Shown piece after piece: positions 41,346 through 53,223 of a stretch of 64,000 nt of DNA. The notes below the pieces were generated by a model. It was not told the origin of the DNA, searched no databases, and saw nothing but the letters and a program-made list of their open reading frames with translations. The position numbers and the translations under genes were made by a program. Each line of letters opens with the position of its first letter. Position 1 is the stretch's first letter. Source of the stretch: Daphnia pulex (taxonomy: Eukaryota > Arthropoda > Branchiopoda > Diplostraca > Daphniidae); NCBI RefSeq assembly GCF_021134715.1, contig NC_060025.1, positions 2,852,001-2,916,000 of the forward strand, in the 5' to 3' direction.

Positions 41346-41640
41346 AAAACCTATAGCTACTGAAAGACTGACTTCACCGATTATGAGATACCAGGTTAGA
41401 TATGAGTTGTTTTATTTTGAAATGTTCAAATAATGATTATAGACAGACCATTCAAAAAGGGGCTAAAAATAAGTATTAGTTTGAGTTGGAAACTTGTGTG
41501 CCAAAAAATTACAGAGAAATCAGTGGTACAACATTGAAAAATTTTAACTTTTAAACTTGGATTTTGTTGGCATGGCAGACATAAAACACAGTAAGCTGAG
41601 CTTATAAGAGGGAGGAATTGAGAATGTCAGAAAGTCCATC

Positions 41641-43174
41641 TCATTTTCGTAATACTCCAGTCAATTTGTTGAAGGTGTGAAGAAGAGCTCGACAGAATTC
41701 GGAACTTGTACACATGTACATAATGGGATTATAGATGCTATGGAGAAGGAACAAGTTCCACAAGTAAGGCCATGGTAGCAAAATATAATCGCAGTTCCCT
41801 TTAAAACGGAGGCACCAGTAAAGAGCAATAACACTGCAAGAAACTGGGAAAGTACACAGCCAAAATGGTAAAATATTAATAGACATATTGAGAGCGGCCC
41901 GGAGTTCTAGTCGATTTATACTTGAGCGTGACTGTATCCAGGGGAAACATTCAGTGTCAAAATTTTCAAGGGCAGAAGGAACTTGAAAATGTTGGGGAAA
42001 GTGTCGGCTCGAGTTTTCAATTATGTTTACGACTGGATTCTCGGGAGCGAAACCTCCTCTAGCTAATTGGGACGTATCTCCTGTAAAAAAAATGATATGC
42101 ACATTAATTGGAATTCTTTTCGACGCTTATCCGAAGGATTTACATAGAAAAAAGCTAGGCAATTCCTATAATGATTTGCTCATTGAGAAAATGTGCAAGT
42201 TTTATAACCCTTTTAAAGGATCTAGAAGCTGTGATTTATTTCATCCAACTCTGTTACTATGAAATACAAAGAGCGCCTGCAAGGGTAAGCATAATAGGTG
42301 CCAATCCTTGTTTTACTCAGGTTTTAAAGGTACGATCACCATAGAGATGCGGCGACAAGCAAACGAGAGATTAAATAAGGCTTCCCCAAATAGAAACGGG
42401 CAATAAAGCCTGCCAATCCAATTCAGAAGAAATAAAATCCACTTAATTGATAACAAATCCACAAGTATTACCGGAAATAGAATTGATGCCGGGCTGTCTG
42501 GCAGTCGAGTTGACAAATCTGACTGTAATGGACTCTTGGCGATAATTGGGCACATAATGTTTGATCAGAGTTTTCGATTCCATGAAGATCATAAAGTGGA
42601 GAACGACACCGGTGATCCCTAAGAACAAGTCCCAAATGAGGATCCAGTTCATGTGAGTCAAATTATTGGTGCAGGTATAAATTGATTGATAGCCAGTCCA
42701 AAACGGAATAGTAATGACGAAGATTGACAGAGCGGAGAGCACAGAAATGACTGCGATGACACTGCAGTTAGTGACGCGTTTCTTGTACCATTCGTAGCGG
42801 ACGATAGCCAAGTAGCGATCGAGAGCGGCGAGCGATAGAATGAGCAACAGGACCGAATAATCAACAGGTGCGAGTATGACTAAAATCTGGCAAGCCAGTT
42901 GATTGTGGTAGGCGATAACAGCAACCTCGAGTGCACACTTGATTAAAAATACGCATTCGAAAAACGAAATGACAGCCCAGAAAATGTGCCGAGGATAACG
43001 CAACTGTCGCGAACAGCTCACCACCACGATCACGATCAAATTCAAACACAATCCAACGATGACGATCGACTTGCGGAAACACTCTTGTGCCACGGTGAGC
43101 TTTTGCTCCATCATGGGGAATTCGAATGATGAAACTTGTGATGAATCGTTTACTTGAGATGTCAGATCCTCCAT
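41641..43174 (-). CDS. Orphan class A (rhodopsin-like) GPCR, copy 5
   Basis: Two exons (43174-42472 and 42080-41641) give 380 residues. The layout is that of copy 1, with segments 1-5 in exon 1 and 6-7 in exon 2. Motifs: LACQILVILAPV in segment 3, DRYLAIVRYEWYKKRVTNC, a loop-2 cysteine (IYTCTNN), NILPFWLCTFPVS and SIYNPIMYM. Long stretches are identical to copy 1 (for example SRQLRYPRHIFWAVISFFEC), so these two are the closest pair in the array. The ligand is unknown. Both full-length copies lie at the ends of the array, with the three broken ones between. Confidence 0.85.
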
Positions 43175-43253
43175 TCTGATCTATTGCCTTCCAACTAGTA
43201 CGAAAACAATCTGTAATGTGGGCCTATTCGTGCCATCACATCGGGGATTTCTA

Positions 43254-43263
43254 TCGCATGCGC
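43254..43263. promoter_or_regulatory. TCGCATGCGC element upstream of GPCR copy 5
   Basis: Lies 80 bp upstream of the start codon; identical to the other four. Confidence 0.6.
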
Positions 43264-44899
43264 AGGTTGAAATAGTCAGGGAGAAGAAAATTTACGTTGT
43301 GCAACATACACGCATCTGCGTAGAGGACTAGAATTAGACTCTCGTTTGCCATGACAAAGATGTGAATTATACAAAACCAATTACCCGTAATAGCGTAATC
43401 CTATATCCTAGCAGTGATTGTTCCTCGTATAATAGGCTACAGTTTCGACCATTTGCTCTCGTCTTTCAAAAGAATTTCGAGTGCGTAATGAGACAACCCC
43501 CTAGACTTCCGGATGCTGATTGAATGAGTAGTTTAGCTTATACAGTAGATCACCAACCCTCATTGCCTCTTCAACTTTCTTCTTCTCTGGCATAACTTCC
43601 GTTTTAGTATTTCTGTGGTCCTACAGGTGTAGGATCACATCAAATGTAGGAAGTGGTTGGAAATGATTTGACATCGTCACAGACTTTGACCCATTTATGG
43701 AAACCTGATTGGCAATTTAATCCGTAATAACTTGTCAATTGGGAGGGCGTTTACGCAACTGTATTTACTCAGATTATCAGATAGATAGTAGAGGGTATTC
43801 ATAGTGAATGCAGCTCAATTCAGCGAATGCAAAAGGCAATTTGACTAATTTTCGTGTTAGAATTTAATGGATCGAGTCAAATTGGCTGGTAAAACTAGCT
43901 ACACTTGTTTTGGTCTTGATAGGAAAATTATTCAAACGACGTTACATAAAGACGTCTGAGTCGGCAATGTACTTTTGCTTGTTTATCAGAATTGGATGGA
44001 GGGTTCAACGTTTAGTGCAAAGTTTGAAAACCTTCGGCATGCATGAAAACATCTTTCAAGTAGGATTACCTGTTGGTGGAGTGATTGATCCTCGTTGGTT
44101 ATGCTAGCTGGGTAAGTGCATGGCGTTGCTTCCCTTTCCTGTTGATATAGTGAACGAGATGAAATAAGTGCGTGGGACTTCAGCAGCAAGTAGTAATAAA
44201 AGAAAAAAAAATTATTTTTTTAAACATTTCTTATGTGACGCATGTGTATACACAGTTTTAAAGTAACGTGTTCCCTTGACAAAACTATAATATGGAATCG
44301 AAAATCAGATTTTTCATTCTTTAAAGGAACTTCTGCGGGACAACCCGGCGTCTACAGGCGACGCAGGTTGTCACAAACTGAATAATTTGGTAGAAATTTC
44401 ACCATGTTTTCTTTATGTACGGTGCTACACTAAGAATCGTATATCAAGCCATTCTCCTTCTAAACAAAAAACACTTTCACTTCTCCATGCTGTACGTTTT
44501 GTTTTTTTTTGTTTTTTTTGCAACATATAATATCGCCCGACAATCCAACTAAAGGGCATGTCGGAGAAACACTATACATAACTAATATTTCTTTTCCCGA
44601 ATAAAACGATGTTGGTTAATTTTTTTAACTATTCAAATTTGCCATCAACGTGCTTATTCATTGATTCTACCAATACAGTTAGATTACTACTCTTTAACGG
44701 CAACCAGTAGAATGGGTGGAGTAACGAAGGTATTCAAACAAAATTAGGCAGCTTCAACATTTACAAGTTACATTCAGATCTTGCCTACCTCGACTATAAC
44801 GATTTTGTAATTTAGAAAGGGGATTATTGATCACCACTCCCCATAGGTGAGCTTCGCAAACGTTGAAAGTAAGGAAAGAGATACTTTTATTTAACGCAC
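43264..44899. other. Intergenic, no gene supported
   Basis: AT-rich; a few frames of 65-70 codons have no recognisable content. Confidence 0.4.
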
Positions 44900-45020
44900 C
44901 TGCGCTGTTTGGCACCAATTTTGTAGTACAAGACTTCGTCGGTGTCGGCCAGTGAATGGGACGAAGAAGTAAAATTCTCATCGTGAACTCCCCCGAGCTG
45001 AAATTCCCCAATATGCTTTC
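44900..45020 (-). CDS. Exon-like segment of unknown identity
   Basis: Between a good acceptor (pyrimidine tract, then ATAAG) and a GTGCGT donor, one frame reads KHIGEFQLGGVHDENFTS, then ADTDEVLYYKIGAKQRR. It has 121 bases and no Met. Neighbouring exons were not identified. It may be an exon of a minus-strand gene or a relic. Confidence 0.22.
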
Positions 45021-46226
45021 CTTATATGCAAAAGAAAAAAAAGTAATCAATTGAATTACAAGACATGTATGCTAATCCACTTTGAAAAATGTCTTCAAAA
45101 GGGAATGCAGGTAGTGTTAGAGTGGGGAAGATGAAAGTATATTAATTTCAATTGACATATTGATTCCATCAAGGGATCGCTAGCTAAAAGTTAAATTTCT
45201 TGAATTTCACCACTTTAACCCAACTTTCTCAGCTTTTGCTCAATTTCCCTCTCTTAGCTTTTCCTGAGAGAAAAAGCAAAATGACGTAACTTGATGAGGT
45301 AAAAGGAAAAGGTGACAAAAATTGACAATGCCTCATGATTTAGTTGCCACCCTTGCACTTTGCACATTTTAATAGATGGAAATCTAGTTGCAGTATAAAA
45401 TTGGGGAACATTTTAATTTCTAGATTCACCTACTCGACTACATGCTGGCTATCGATCTCGCCGTAAATAATTATTTCGAAAAATGTTCTTGAGCACTCCA
45501 GTATAAGTGCGCCACTTTCCACCATGCTATATATCTCCTAAAAGATGATTTAGACGTCAAAATACATAATAGAACCTGTTACAAGAATAGCTTACTTCAG
45601 AAGCACGTTGCCAGGAACAGGTTTGTATCCTTTGAATGGTGTTCTGAAAAACGACATCATTTGAATTCGTGATAATTCCCTTGATCTCTCTACTTAAACT
45701 TGACGTGTGTCATTTACTGGGAAAAGTTAAAACTTGACTAGTTACAGCTCATATTAGATAACACTCGCTATGGAAAGAGCAGACTCAGCAGAGATCGATG
45801 AGAAAGAGCCAAGGTGACGACATGGGCAATATTACGTCGTCTGCTCGTAGTCATATAGACAGCTGTGTGGACTGTGGTAACTTCTTGGCTCTTGGTATAG
45901 TCTGGCTTTCAAGTTTCAACTTTACAGTAGGCCTATCGATTTCTTTCACACATTTTTGTGAAGAAAAAATTGCTGTTGTGAAGTGTCATGAGAAGTTAAC
46001 TTTTAAGTGAGATGTGACTGAACATATTGATTTAACATACGGTGATAAATTTCAGTGTATTTTTCGCTCAATCAACGCACATCTTTGGAACACACACACG
46101 AAATCAATGTAAGCTCTCCAATTACTTACTGAATATGGTCAATAATATAGAACTATTTTGTGGCTAATGATTTAACTGGGAAATATAAATCTATGTATGT
46201 ATGAGGTTGAAACAAGGACAGCAGAT
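45021..46226. other. Intergenic
   Basis: No gene recognised before the cuticle cluster. Confidence 0.4.
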
Positions 46227-47165
46227 TTAATACGTGGTTTTCTTAGCATTAGCCCTGTAAAGGAGTGGAACAGGTGCTGGAGATGGGGCCCTGTAGGTAG
46301 CAGGCGTAACAGGTGCTTCGTAAACCGGTGCAGCAGTTGTCGAAGGCTTGTACGAAGGAACGACATAAGTTGGGGCTTCGTAGACCGGTGTTGTGGGTTG
46401 GTATGAAGGAACGATGTAAGTTGGAGCTTCGTAGACTGGTGGTGCAACAGTTGTGGTAGGCTTGTAAGATGGAACGGTGTAAGTCGGAGCTCTGTACACC
46501 GGCGATTCAGGTGCTTTGTAGGTCGGGGTAGTAGGAAGCCTAGTAGCTGGGGCGGAATATGACGGTGAAGAAGGGGTCTTGTAAACAACTACAGGTGCCT
46601 CAGTGGGTCTATAGTCTGGGACGACTGGGGCTTCGTAAACCGGAGCTTTGTACACTGGTGCTTCAGGTGCTTTGTAGACGACTGGTGAAGCTTTGTAAGC
46701 GGGATAAGAGGTAGCGGGTTTATACTCTGGGTATCTGGCCTCTCCCTCGTACCTGACATCGGCAACGTAACCGTAGCTGTCGTCCTTGTAGGTGACGATC
46801 TGGGTGCGGCCGTCCGGAAGAACGACCCGGTAAGAACCAGAAGTCACTTTGCCATCGCTGCTCTCGGAATGAGAATAGTCGTTGTAGGATTCAGCATCTT
46901 TAACAGCCCACTCGAAGCTGTAGGGCTGTGCTGGCTGCAAAAAGGATCATTTGCATTCACAAAGTGTTTGAAGAAGGGAATCTAATAAGAATAAAACTCA
47001 CGTATTCAGGAGTTTTGTAGGCTGCTTCTGGGTAGTAAGCATTCTGAGCGGCAGCCACTGAGAGTAAAACGGCGAGAACGATGACCTATAATTCAAAAGT
47101 GTTATTGTTTAAATGCAATCCGCTTAATTTCCAGTAAATAAACGTTTTTTTAAATTTACCTTCAT
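46227..47165 (-). CDS. Rebers-Riddiford cuticle protein 1 (pro-resilin-like chitin-binding domain)
   Basis: Three exons (47165-47160, 47085-47002, 46934-46227) give 265 residues. Exon 1 is only ATGAAG. Exon 2 gives the rest of a signal peptide (MKVIVLAVLLSVAAAQ). Exon 3 starts with the chitin-binding consensus PYSFEWAVKDAESYNDYSH, then GSYRVVLPDGRTQIVTY and GYVADVRYEGEARYPEY. This form (LPDGR-QIV-Y) resembles the pro-resilin/RR-2 type. The rest is a Tyr/Pro/Ala/Thr-rich tail with repeated VYEAP and PSYKP units. The role is a secreted structural exoskeleton protein binding chitin. It is the leftmost of a same-strand cluster of CPR genes. Confidence 0.92.
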
Positions 47166-47240
47166 GTTGTAGGTGGTGCGAGAGAACTTTGGAGAACTTG
47201 GGCAATTCAATGACTGATGCTGATTTGTGACTTTTGGGTT

Positions 47241-47372
47241 CTTTATATATTGCCAGTGTTTCTGTGAAGCAACATGCAAAGCTAAAGGAACCCCCTTCAA
47301 AGATTGACAACAAAAAAGCCGCTCCCATTGCCCGAAGCGCAAATAATATTTAGAACAAGAAAGAGGGAAAGT
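47241..47372 (-). promoter_or_regulatory. Cuticle protein 1 promoter: TATA box and GAGGGAAAGT element
   Basis: A TATA box (CTTTATATAT on the plus strand) lies at 47241-47250, about 75 bp upstream of the start. The shared cuticle-cluster element (GAGGGAAAGT, plus-strand reading) is at 47363-47372. Confidence 0.65.
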
Positions 47373-48348
47373 GTTTTGAACCCTTAACGTTTTTCTTTAG
47401 TAGACAAATCAGAACCATCATCAATAGCTTTCTATGGAAAAACACTTTGCATTTTCACCTATCGGGCATTGTTGTCTAGGTGTACCTATACCGATTTGCC
47501 AAATCATCGTGACCATGTCCGTCCCGTTGTTTCATTAAGGAACTCGTTGGGTTTTACATTTGGGTCACGAAGGTGGCGATGTTAATTACATACACTTGAA
47601 GAAAAAAAAACAATCAATCAAATTGATCAAACAAACTTTTCGGTGACCACATTTCCAGTTTGATTTTTTTATTTTATTTTATGGTATTTTTCTACTGGTC
47701 TTAAATGCAAATAATGTCACCTTCACAGCGGGGAATTTCGCTATTGTAACAATTCCGAGAGAAGGTTATTGGCTTATCGACTGTACGGGGCAGCGATAAA
47801 GATGGCAAAGGGCAGGGCATGTGTATAAAGAATGGATAATTGGATATTTAGGCCAGGCGTAGGAGAGTTTGTTCGCTAACGCTTTCCTTCTCTACAAGGA
47901 AAGTGAGCAGCGCGTAATTTTTTTTTTCCATTGAGCAAATTCGATCAGCGCAATCACTTTTGCTTTTTAGCTTTCTACCAGAACAAATTTTGGTTTTTTT
48001 TAATTTTGGCGATTTGGGTTACCGACAGTTTCGTGAAGAAATAAATCTAAATGTCAAGAAATCGATTTCGGTAACAGATTGTGTGTGTAACAGAGAAAAT
48101 GAATTTTCGTAAAGGCCTCTGGGTACGGATTAATTTTTGCTAACTGGATATCCCAACCGGAAATAACTGTCTTTCTAGTAAATAATATTTGGTCTAAAAT
48201 ACTGCGTAAAAGAATATCGCTGAATAGAATCTTTGTGCAGGTTTGTTAAGCCGATGCAATCACCCTTAATCTAGCAGATACTGGAGTCTCGTTGGGACAA
48301 AAGGGATATTGTATACTGGGATCTTTCAGAGCTTTGTAGACTGGGTAT
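47373..48348. other. Intergenic
   Basis: AT-rich spacer leading to the 3' side of a decayed cuticle gene. No gene recognised. Confidence 0.45.
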
Positions 48349-48797
48349 TTAGTAAGGGGGAGCGAAATAAATAGCCAGAGATTTACCATTGTCCACGCAT
48401 TTGACGTCAGCGACGTATCCGGAGCTATCCGACTTTGTACATAGGTAAAACGATTTGAGTGCGTCCGCGGGAAGAACGACCCGGAATGAGTCACCAACAA
48501 ACCTTTTCATCAATTTTCTCACAGTGAGAATAGCTCTTATATCTTTGACAACAGCCAATTTGAAGCTGTATAGTTGTGAGAGCTGATATAACGAAATTGA
48601 AATTGAAATATGACGCGCATGACATTTATAAAGATTGATCTTGAAATTTCATTATTTTACATAGGAATCCGGAGCCTGATGCCCTGATGCTGATGGTTGG
48701 TACTCCTGATATGCTGGAGCCAAGTAAACCAGATTTGTTGGATAAAACGGAGTTGAATCTCGACTCGCACAAGTGGAATCAACGAGAACGACAATGG
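48349..48797 (-). pseudogene. Decayed Rebers-Riddiford cuticle gene (copy 2)
   Basis: An exon-2-like segment (about 48795-48661) reads IVVLVDSTCASRDSTPF, then APAYQEYQPSASG and PDSY, with a GTAAAA donor, but the bases before it lack AG. The exon-3-like segment begins QLYSFKLAVVKD, continues YKSYSHCEKIDEKV in another frame, and then FRVVLPADA, then SSGYVADVKC. The chitin-binding motif is split by frame changes, two key aromatic positions are altered and the acceptor is lost, so it is a pseudogene. A CAGGGAAAGT string persists at 49271-49280. Confidence 0.72.
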
Positions 48798-49933
48798 TGA
48801 GTGAAATAAACAAAGCTAACTATAGTAGAATTGTTATTTGAAGTGGGAATCGAAAAGATGCGTTCCCTTGTGACACCTGCCCTTTAAAATACCTGGTTAA
48901 AGGGCAGCTTAGTTTAAGTAGTTTAGTGTTGAGACTGTGAAGCGATTGTATGGAACCGTACGATGGAGAATTAGCATTCAATTTGCATCGTCTGATATTC
49001 ACCAGACAAATTTTCTACGTCACTGACCATAATTTTGGGCAACCGACGAATTGTTTTCTGTCACTTTTTCTTTTTTTTTTTCGTTTGCCATTTTGAGACT
49101 TGAAACAATCGTGATTTTCGAAGTGTACGCATGTCATGTATGTGTACAGTATGGTCTCATAGTAGGCCATTCAGGTTCCCTAAGGGGCAAATAAGGGCAA
49201 ACAGGTTTTGTACTCCATATTTAGAGTTGGGAAAGATCGCGCGGAAATGTAGGCCACATGAGTGACATGACAGGGAAAGTGACCAAGTGATTTACTGCTC
49301 TTATATTTCTTTTGATTTAAAACATTTTGATCCATCGACTCGATATTTTTCTTTGACTTTGCTTCAAATCATCTTGAGAGTTTCTCCAGTTTGACATTTC
49401 AAATTTGGGCCTTACGGAACAACATCCCATTAAATGTTTGATGTTTGAGTGACATTCTGTCTGAGCGTCACGCAATATGAAGAATTAATTGGGAGACCCA
49501 TCCGCTGAACAATAAATACGGATTAGAGTGAAAATCGATATCCTGACTGAACTAAAAAGAATATTTTTTAAGTATTCGGAAGGGCTCTCTGATAAAACTC
49601 AGATAGGTAAAGGATATCTACATTTCATTCGGATTTTCTTCACGTATTCGAGTCACAGAAGCCGTTGTTTATATACTTTGTAATCTGAACGCTCTTCCTT
49701 TAACCATTTTTTTTTTTTTCAAATCTTATCAAGCCATCCGAAAATGCAGATAAGATTTTCTTAAATTGAAGTTCGAGAGTTTGATGATGGTACAACGAAA
49801 GGCAAATCGCACGAATGAACAGAGAAACATTTTGTATCGACTGGCTACACAATTTCGTACACAAACAAGAATGAGTCACTTTAATATAAATCTCTGATAA
49901 AATTCATCTGATAATTTGAGTCAACAATGGAAT
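48798..49933. other. Intergenic upstream of the decayed cuticle gene
   Basis: AT-rich. Contains the CAGGGAAAGT string at 49271-49280. No gene recognised. Confidence 0.45.
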
Positions 49934-50561
49934 TTAATATTTGGGTGTCCTGTACGCAGCAGGGGCCGGGTAGGACGGTGTTTCAGGGGCTTTGTAGGCC
50001 GGAGCTGCCGGGGCTTTGTAAGCGGGTGCGGAGTAAGTGGCGGCGGGTTTGTACTCGGGGTATCTGGCCTCTCCTACGTACTTGACATCGGCGACATAAC
50101 CGTAAGCGTCGGCCTTGTAAGTGACGATCTGGGTGCGGCCGTCGGGAAGGACGACCTGGTAAGATCCGGTCGTCACTTTGCCATCGCTGCTCTCGGAATG
50201 GGAATAGTCGTTGTAGGATTCAACATCTTTAACAGCCCATTCGAAGCTGTAGGGTTGGGCGGGCTGTATGGAAAAAAGTAAAAATCCAAATCCAAATAAA
50301 AAAAAGTACTAAATGTAAACTTACGTAAGTTTGAGGTTGGTAATCGGCTGTGTATGCCGGTGCTGCAGGCTGATAGGCAGGAGCTGGGGCGGAGTAAGTC
50401 GGCGCGGAGTAACGCGGAGCTGGGTAAGCCGTGTTGGCGGAGACGACAGCAATGGTAGCAATGAGAATAAAGACCTAAAATTTAAAAAATATTGAATTAA
50501 TAAGCAAATTATTGATTAGCTACCGAAATGATGTTTTTGGATCTTAATAATTTACCTTCAT
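49934..50561 (-). CDS. Rebers-Riddiford cuticle protein 3, short
   Basis: Exons 50561-50556, 50474-50325 and 50263-49934 give 161 residues. The signal peptide is MKVFILIATIAVVSANTA, followed by a PAPRYSAPTYSAPAP spacer. The chitin-binding domain reads PYSFEWAVKDVESYNDYSH, then GSYQVVLPDGRTQIVTY and GYVADVKYVGEARYPEY. The tail is short (AYKAP repeats, ending YRTPKY). It is a secreted chitin-binding exoskeleton protein. Domain DNA is nearly identical to that of the next gene, suggesting recent duplication or conversion. Confidence 0.92.
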
Positions 50562-50626
50562 GTTGTGAGTTGTTGTAAGGTTAGAAACAATCAAGTAACT
50601 GATGATTTTCCTCTCGACTACGTGTG

Positions 50627-50741
50627 CCTTATATACTTGCAACAACTGCAACGGGGGGTGTGACTGCTGCTCTGAAAAGATAACCTGACAAAAAAAAGAT
50701 TTATGGCATGATAGAAGGGTGTGGAAAGTGAGAGGGAAAGT
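50627..50741 (-). promoter_or_regulatory. Cuticle protein 3 promoter: TATA box and GAGAGGGAAAGT element
   Basis: A TATA box (CCTTATATAC, plus-strand reading) lies at 50627-50636 and GTGAGAGGGAAAGT at 50728-50741. Confidence 0.65.
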
Positions 50742-51804
50742 AACTCTAGATCTGCATGTTTTGTTTTGGATTTACCCGCTGTGATATTTCAAGTGGCTTT
50801 CTATAAATGAATTTGCAATTTTGTAGATTTTTTTTTGGGTCACTCAGGAACAGGAACAGGTTTTAAATTGAAACATTCGATTGGGCTGATGACTGAAAAC
50901 AAATCGGGCTGAAGTGGCGAAATTTCAGGAGTCAATGTACTGCGGAACAAAGCAGATTTTCCTTGCTGTTAAATCCTTAAACAAGGACACCTTATATTGG
51001 ATTTAAACTTAATTGTAGAAAGGAAGTACCATTTTTTTAAACTCTGAATAAGTTTGAATATTGCACCCGTATGGCTTTCACATTTCACTTAATAAATAGG
51101 AAGGAATTAATTTTAAATTATCAGCATTAAAAATACTTCAAGGTGGAAGATGGCAAAACTGTTTTTTGATACAGTTTTTGAAAAACAAAACTGGCTCAAA
51201 TTATGGTTACTGAATTTTTCTTTAATAGAACTAATCTGTTATTCTTAATTCCTGTTGCTGTTTCCGGGCTCGACTTTTTTAAATTCATTTGATCTATTTT
51301 TTTTTTCATTTGATTTTTTTTTATAGACATTTGTTTCCATTGGATTTTTTTTTTCATTTAAATTTTTTTTTCACTTGAATTGTTTTTTGTTGTTGTTTTT
51401 TTTTTTAATTGAATTTTTACTAGTTTGGCATTCAAAGATCTAGTGCAGTTGCGTAAATGTTGATGGATTTACCCCAAACTACCTACCTTTCGAGGTGAAG
51501 GTAGTTTGACAAGTGCAAGGCTGCAAGTGAAAACTTTCATTCCGGTCGACTACCGTGTCAATATCCTAAGACGGCAACTGGCAAATGGCCAATCTGCTAC
51601 TTTTATTCTGGACGAGGGTAGAACAGGGATAACGCAATGTGCAATAAAGTGAAAAAGGAATATAGAAAACCACATGTATTTATTGACGTGTAGATAAATC
51701 TTTGATCTTGTAATCAAAATTTCCGATTGGTAGTAATAAAATTGCTCTGCGTGTTAATATAATGGGTGCGTGAGATATCTTTTAAATGTGGTAGCCGTTC
51801 ATAT
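50742..51804. other. Intergenic
   Basis: Contains long T-rich tracts (51,290-51,420). No gene recognised. Confidence 0.45.
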
Positions 51805-53158
51805 TTAATAGACAGGAGCAGCTGGGGTTTTGTAAGTTGGTGCAGCAGTCCTGTATACGGCAGGTACAACTTTGTAGGCTGGGGCTGGGGCCGGAGCCGG
51901 GGCTTTGTAGGCTAGAGCCGGAGCTGGGGCTTCATAGACTGGAGCTGGGGCTGGGGCTGTGTAAACTGGGGCTGGAGCTGGGGCCTTGTAGGCTGGAGCC
52001 GGAGCTGGGGCTTCATAGACTGGAGCTGGGGCTGGGGCCTTGTAGACTGGGGCTGGGGCTGGGGCTTTGTAGGCTGGAGCCGGAGCTGGGGCTTCATAGA
52101 CTGGAGCTGGGGCAGGGGCTTCATAGACTGGAGCTGGGGCTGGGGCCTTGTAGACTGGGGCTGGGGCTGGGGCTTTGTAGGCTGGAGCCGGAGCTGGGGC
52201 TTCATAGACTGGAGCTGGGGCAGGGGCTTCATAGACTGGAGCTGGGGCTGGGGCCTTGTAAACTGGGGCTGGGGCTGTGTACACTGGGGCCGGGGCTGGG
52301 GCCTTGTAGGCTGGAGCTGGGGCTGTGTAAACTGGGGCTGGAGCTGGGGCTTTGTAGGCTGGAGCCGGAGCTGGAGCTTCATAGACTGGAGCTGGGGCAG
52401 GGGCTTCATAAACTGGAGCTGGGGCAGGGGCCTTGTAGACTGGGGCTGGGGCTGGGGCCTTGTAGGCTGGAGCTGGGGCTGTGTAAACCGGAGCTGGAGC
52501 TGGGGCCTTGTAGACTGGGGCTGGAGCGGTGTAAACTGGGGCCGGGGCTGGGGCTTTGTAGACTGGGGCAGGGGCTGTGTAAACTGGAGCTTTGTAAGCA
52601 GGGGCCTCAGGTGCCTTGTAAGCTGGGGCAGCATATGTGCTGGGTTTGTACTCGGGGTATCTGGCCTCTCCTACGTACTTGACGTCGGCGACATATCCGT
52701 AGCTGTCGGCCCTGTAGGTGACAATTTGGGTGCGGCCGTCGGGAAGGACGACACGGTATGATCCGGTGGTCACTTTGCCATCGCTGCTCTCGGAATGGGA
52801 ATAGTCGTTGTAAGATTCGACATCTTTAACAGCCCATTCGAAGCTGTAGGGCTGTACAGGAAAATTCAACGAGCATTAGTTTTAGTGATTCATTACAATG
52901 GGAAATGTTAACTTACTTGTGGTTGGTAAACGGGAGCTTGGTAGGCTGGTGCGGGAGCTTCGTAGGTCGTAACAGGTACGCTGTAAACGGGAGCTGGGTA
53001 GACCGGGGCTGGGTAGACCGGAGGAGAAGCGGCGGAAGCGACAGCCAAAATCGCAGCGAGAATGAGGACCTTTAAATATTCCAAGGACCAAGGGTCATTT
53101 TTATTTTGTAATGAAAACTGCTTTAGTGAAACTAGATCTTCTCGTCGTTTACCTGCAT
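51805..53158 (-). CDS. Rebers-Riddiford cuticle protein 4 with long Ala-Pro-Val-Tyr repeat tail
   Basis: Exons 53158-53153 (ATGCAG), 53069-52917 and 52851-51805 give 401 residues. The signal peptide is MQVLILAAILAVASAAS. The chitin-binding domain reads PYSFEWAVKDVESYNDYSH, then GSYRVVLPDGRTQIVTY and GYVADVKYVGEARYPEY. About 270 residues of near-perfect repeats follow, built from VYKAPAPAPVYTAPAPAP and VYEAPAPAP blocks. Such Tyr/Pro/Ala repeats are typical of flexible cuticle and can be cross-linked through tyrosine (family knowledge). Repeat blocks are close to identical in DNA, so length is likely to vary between individuals. Confidence 0.92.
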
Positions 53159-53223
53159 GTTGTTGGTTGTTGTTGTGTTTGAATCAGACGAATAACTGAT
53201 GCTTTTACTCTCGACAAACGCCA

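Noticed and set aside
46172-46588. 138-codon His/Leu/Thr-rich minus-strand frame
   Set aside because: Shifted frame of the repetitive tail of cuticle protein 1.
51912-52634. 240-codon minus-strand frame of Pro, Gln, Thr, Leu
   Set aside because: Shifted frame of the same repeat; not an independent gene.
51837-52682. 281-codon plus-strand frame rich in Leu, Gly, Glu
   Set aside because: Antisense reading of the Ala-Pro-Tyr repeat of cuticle protein 4; no start context or domain.
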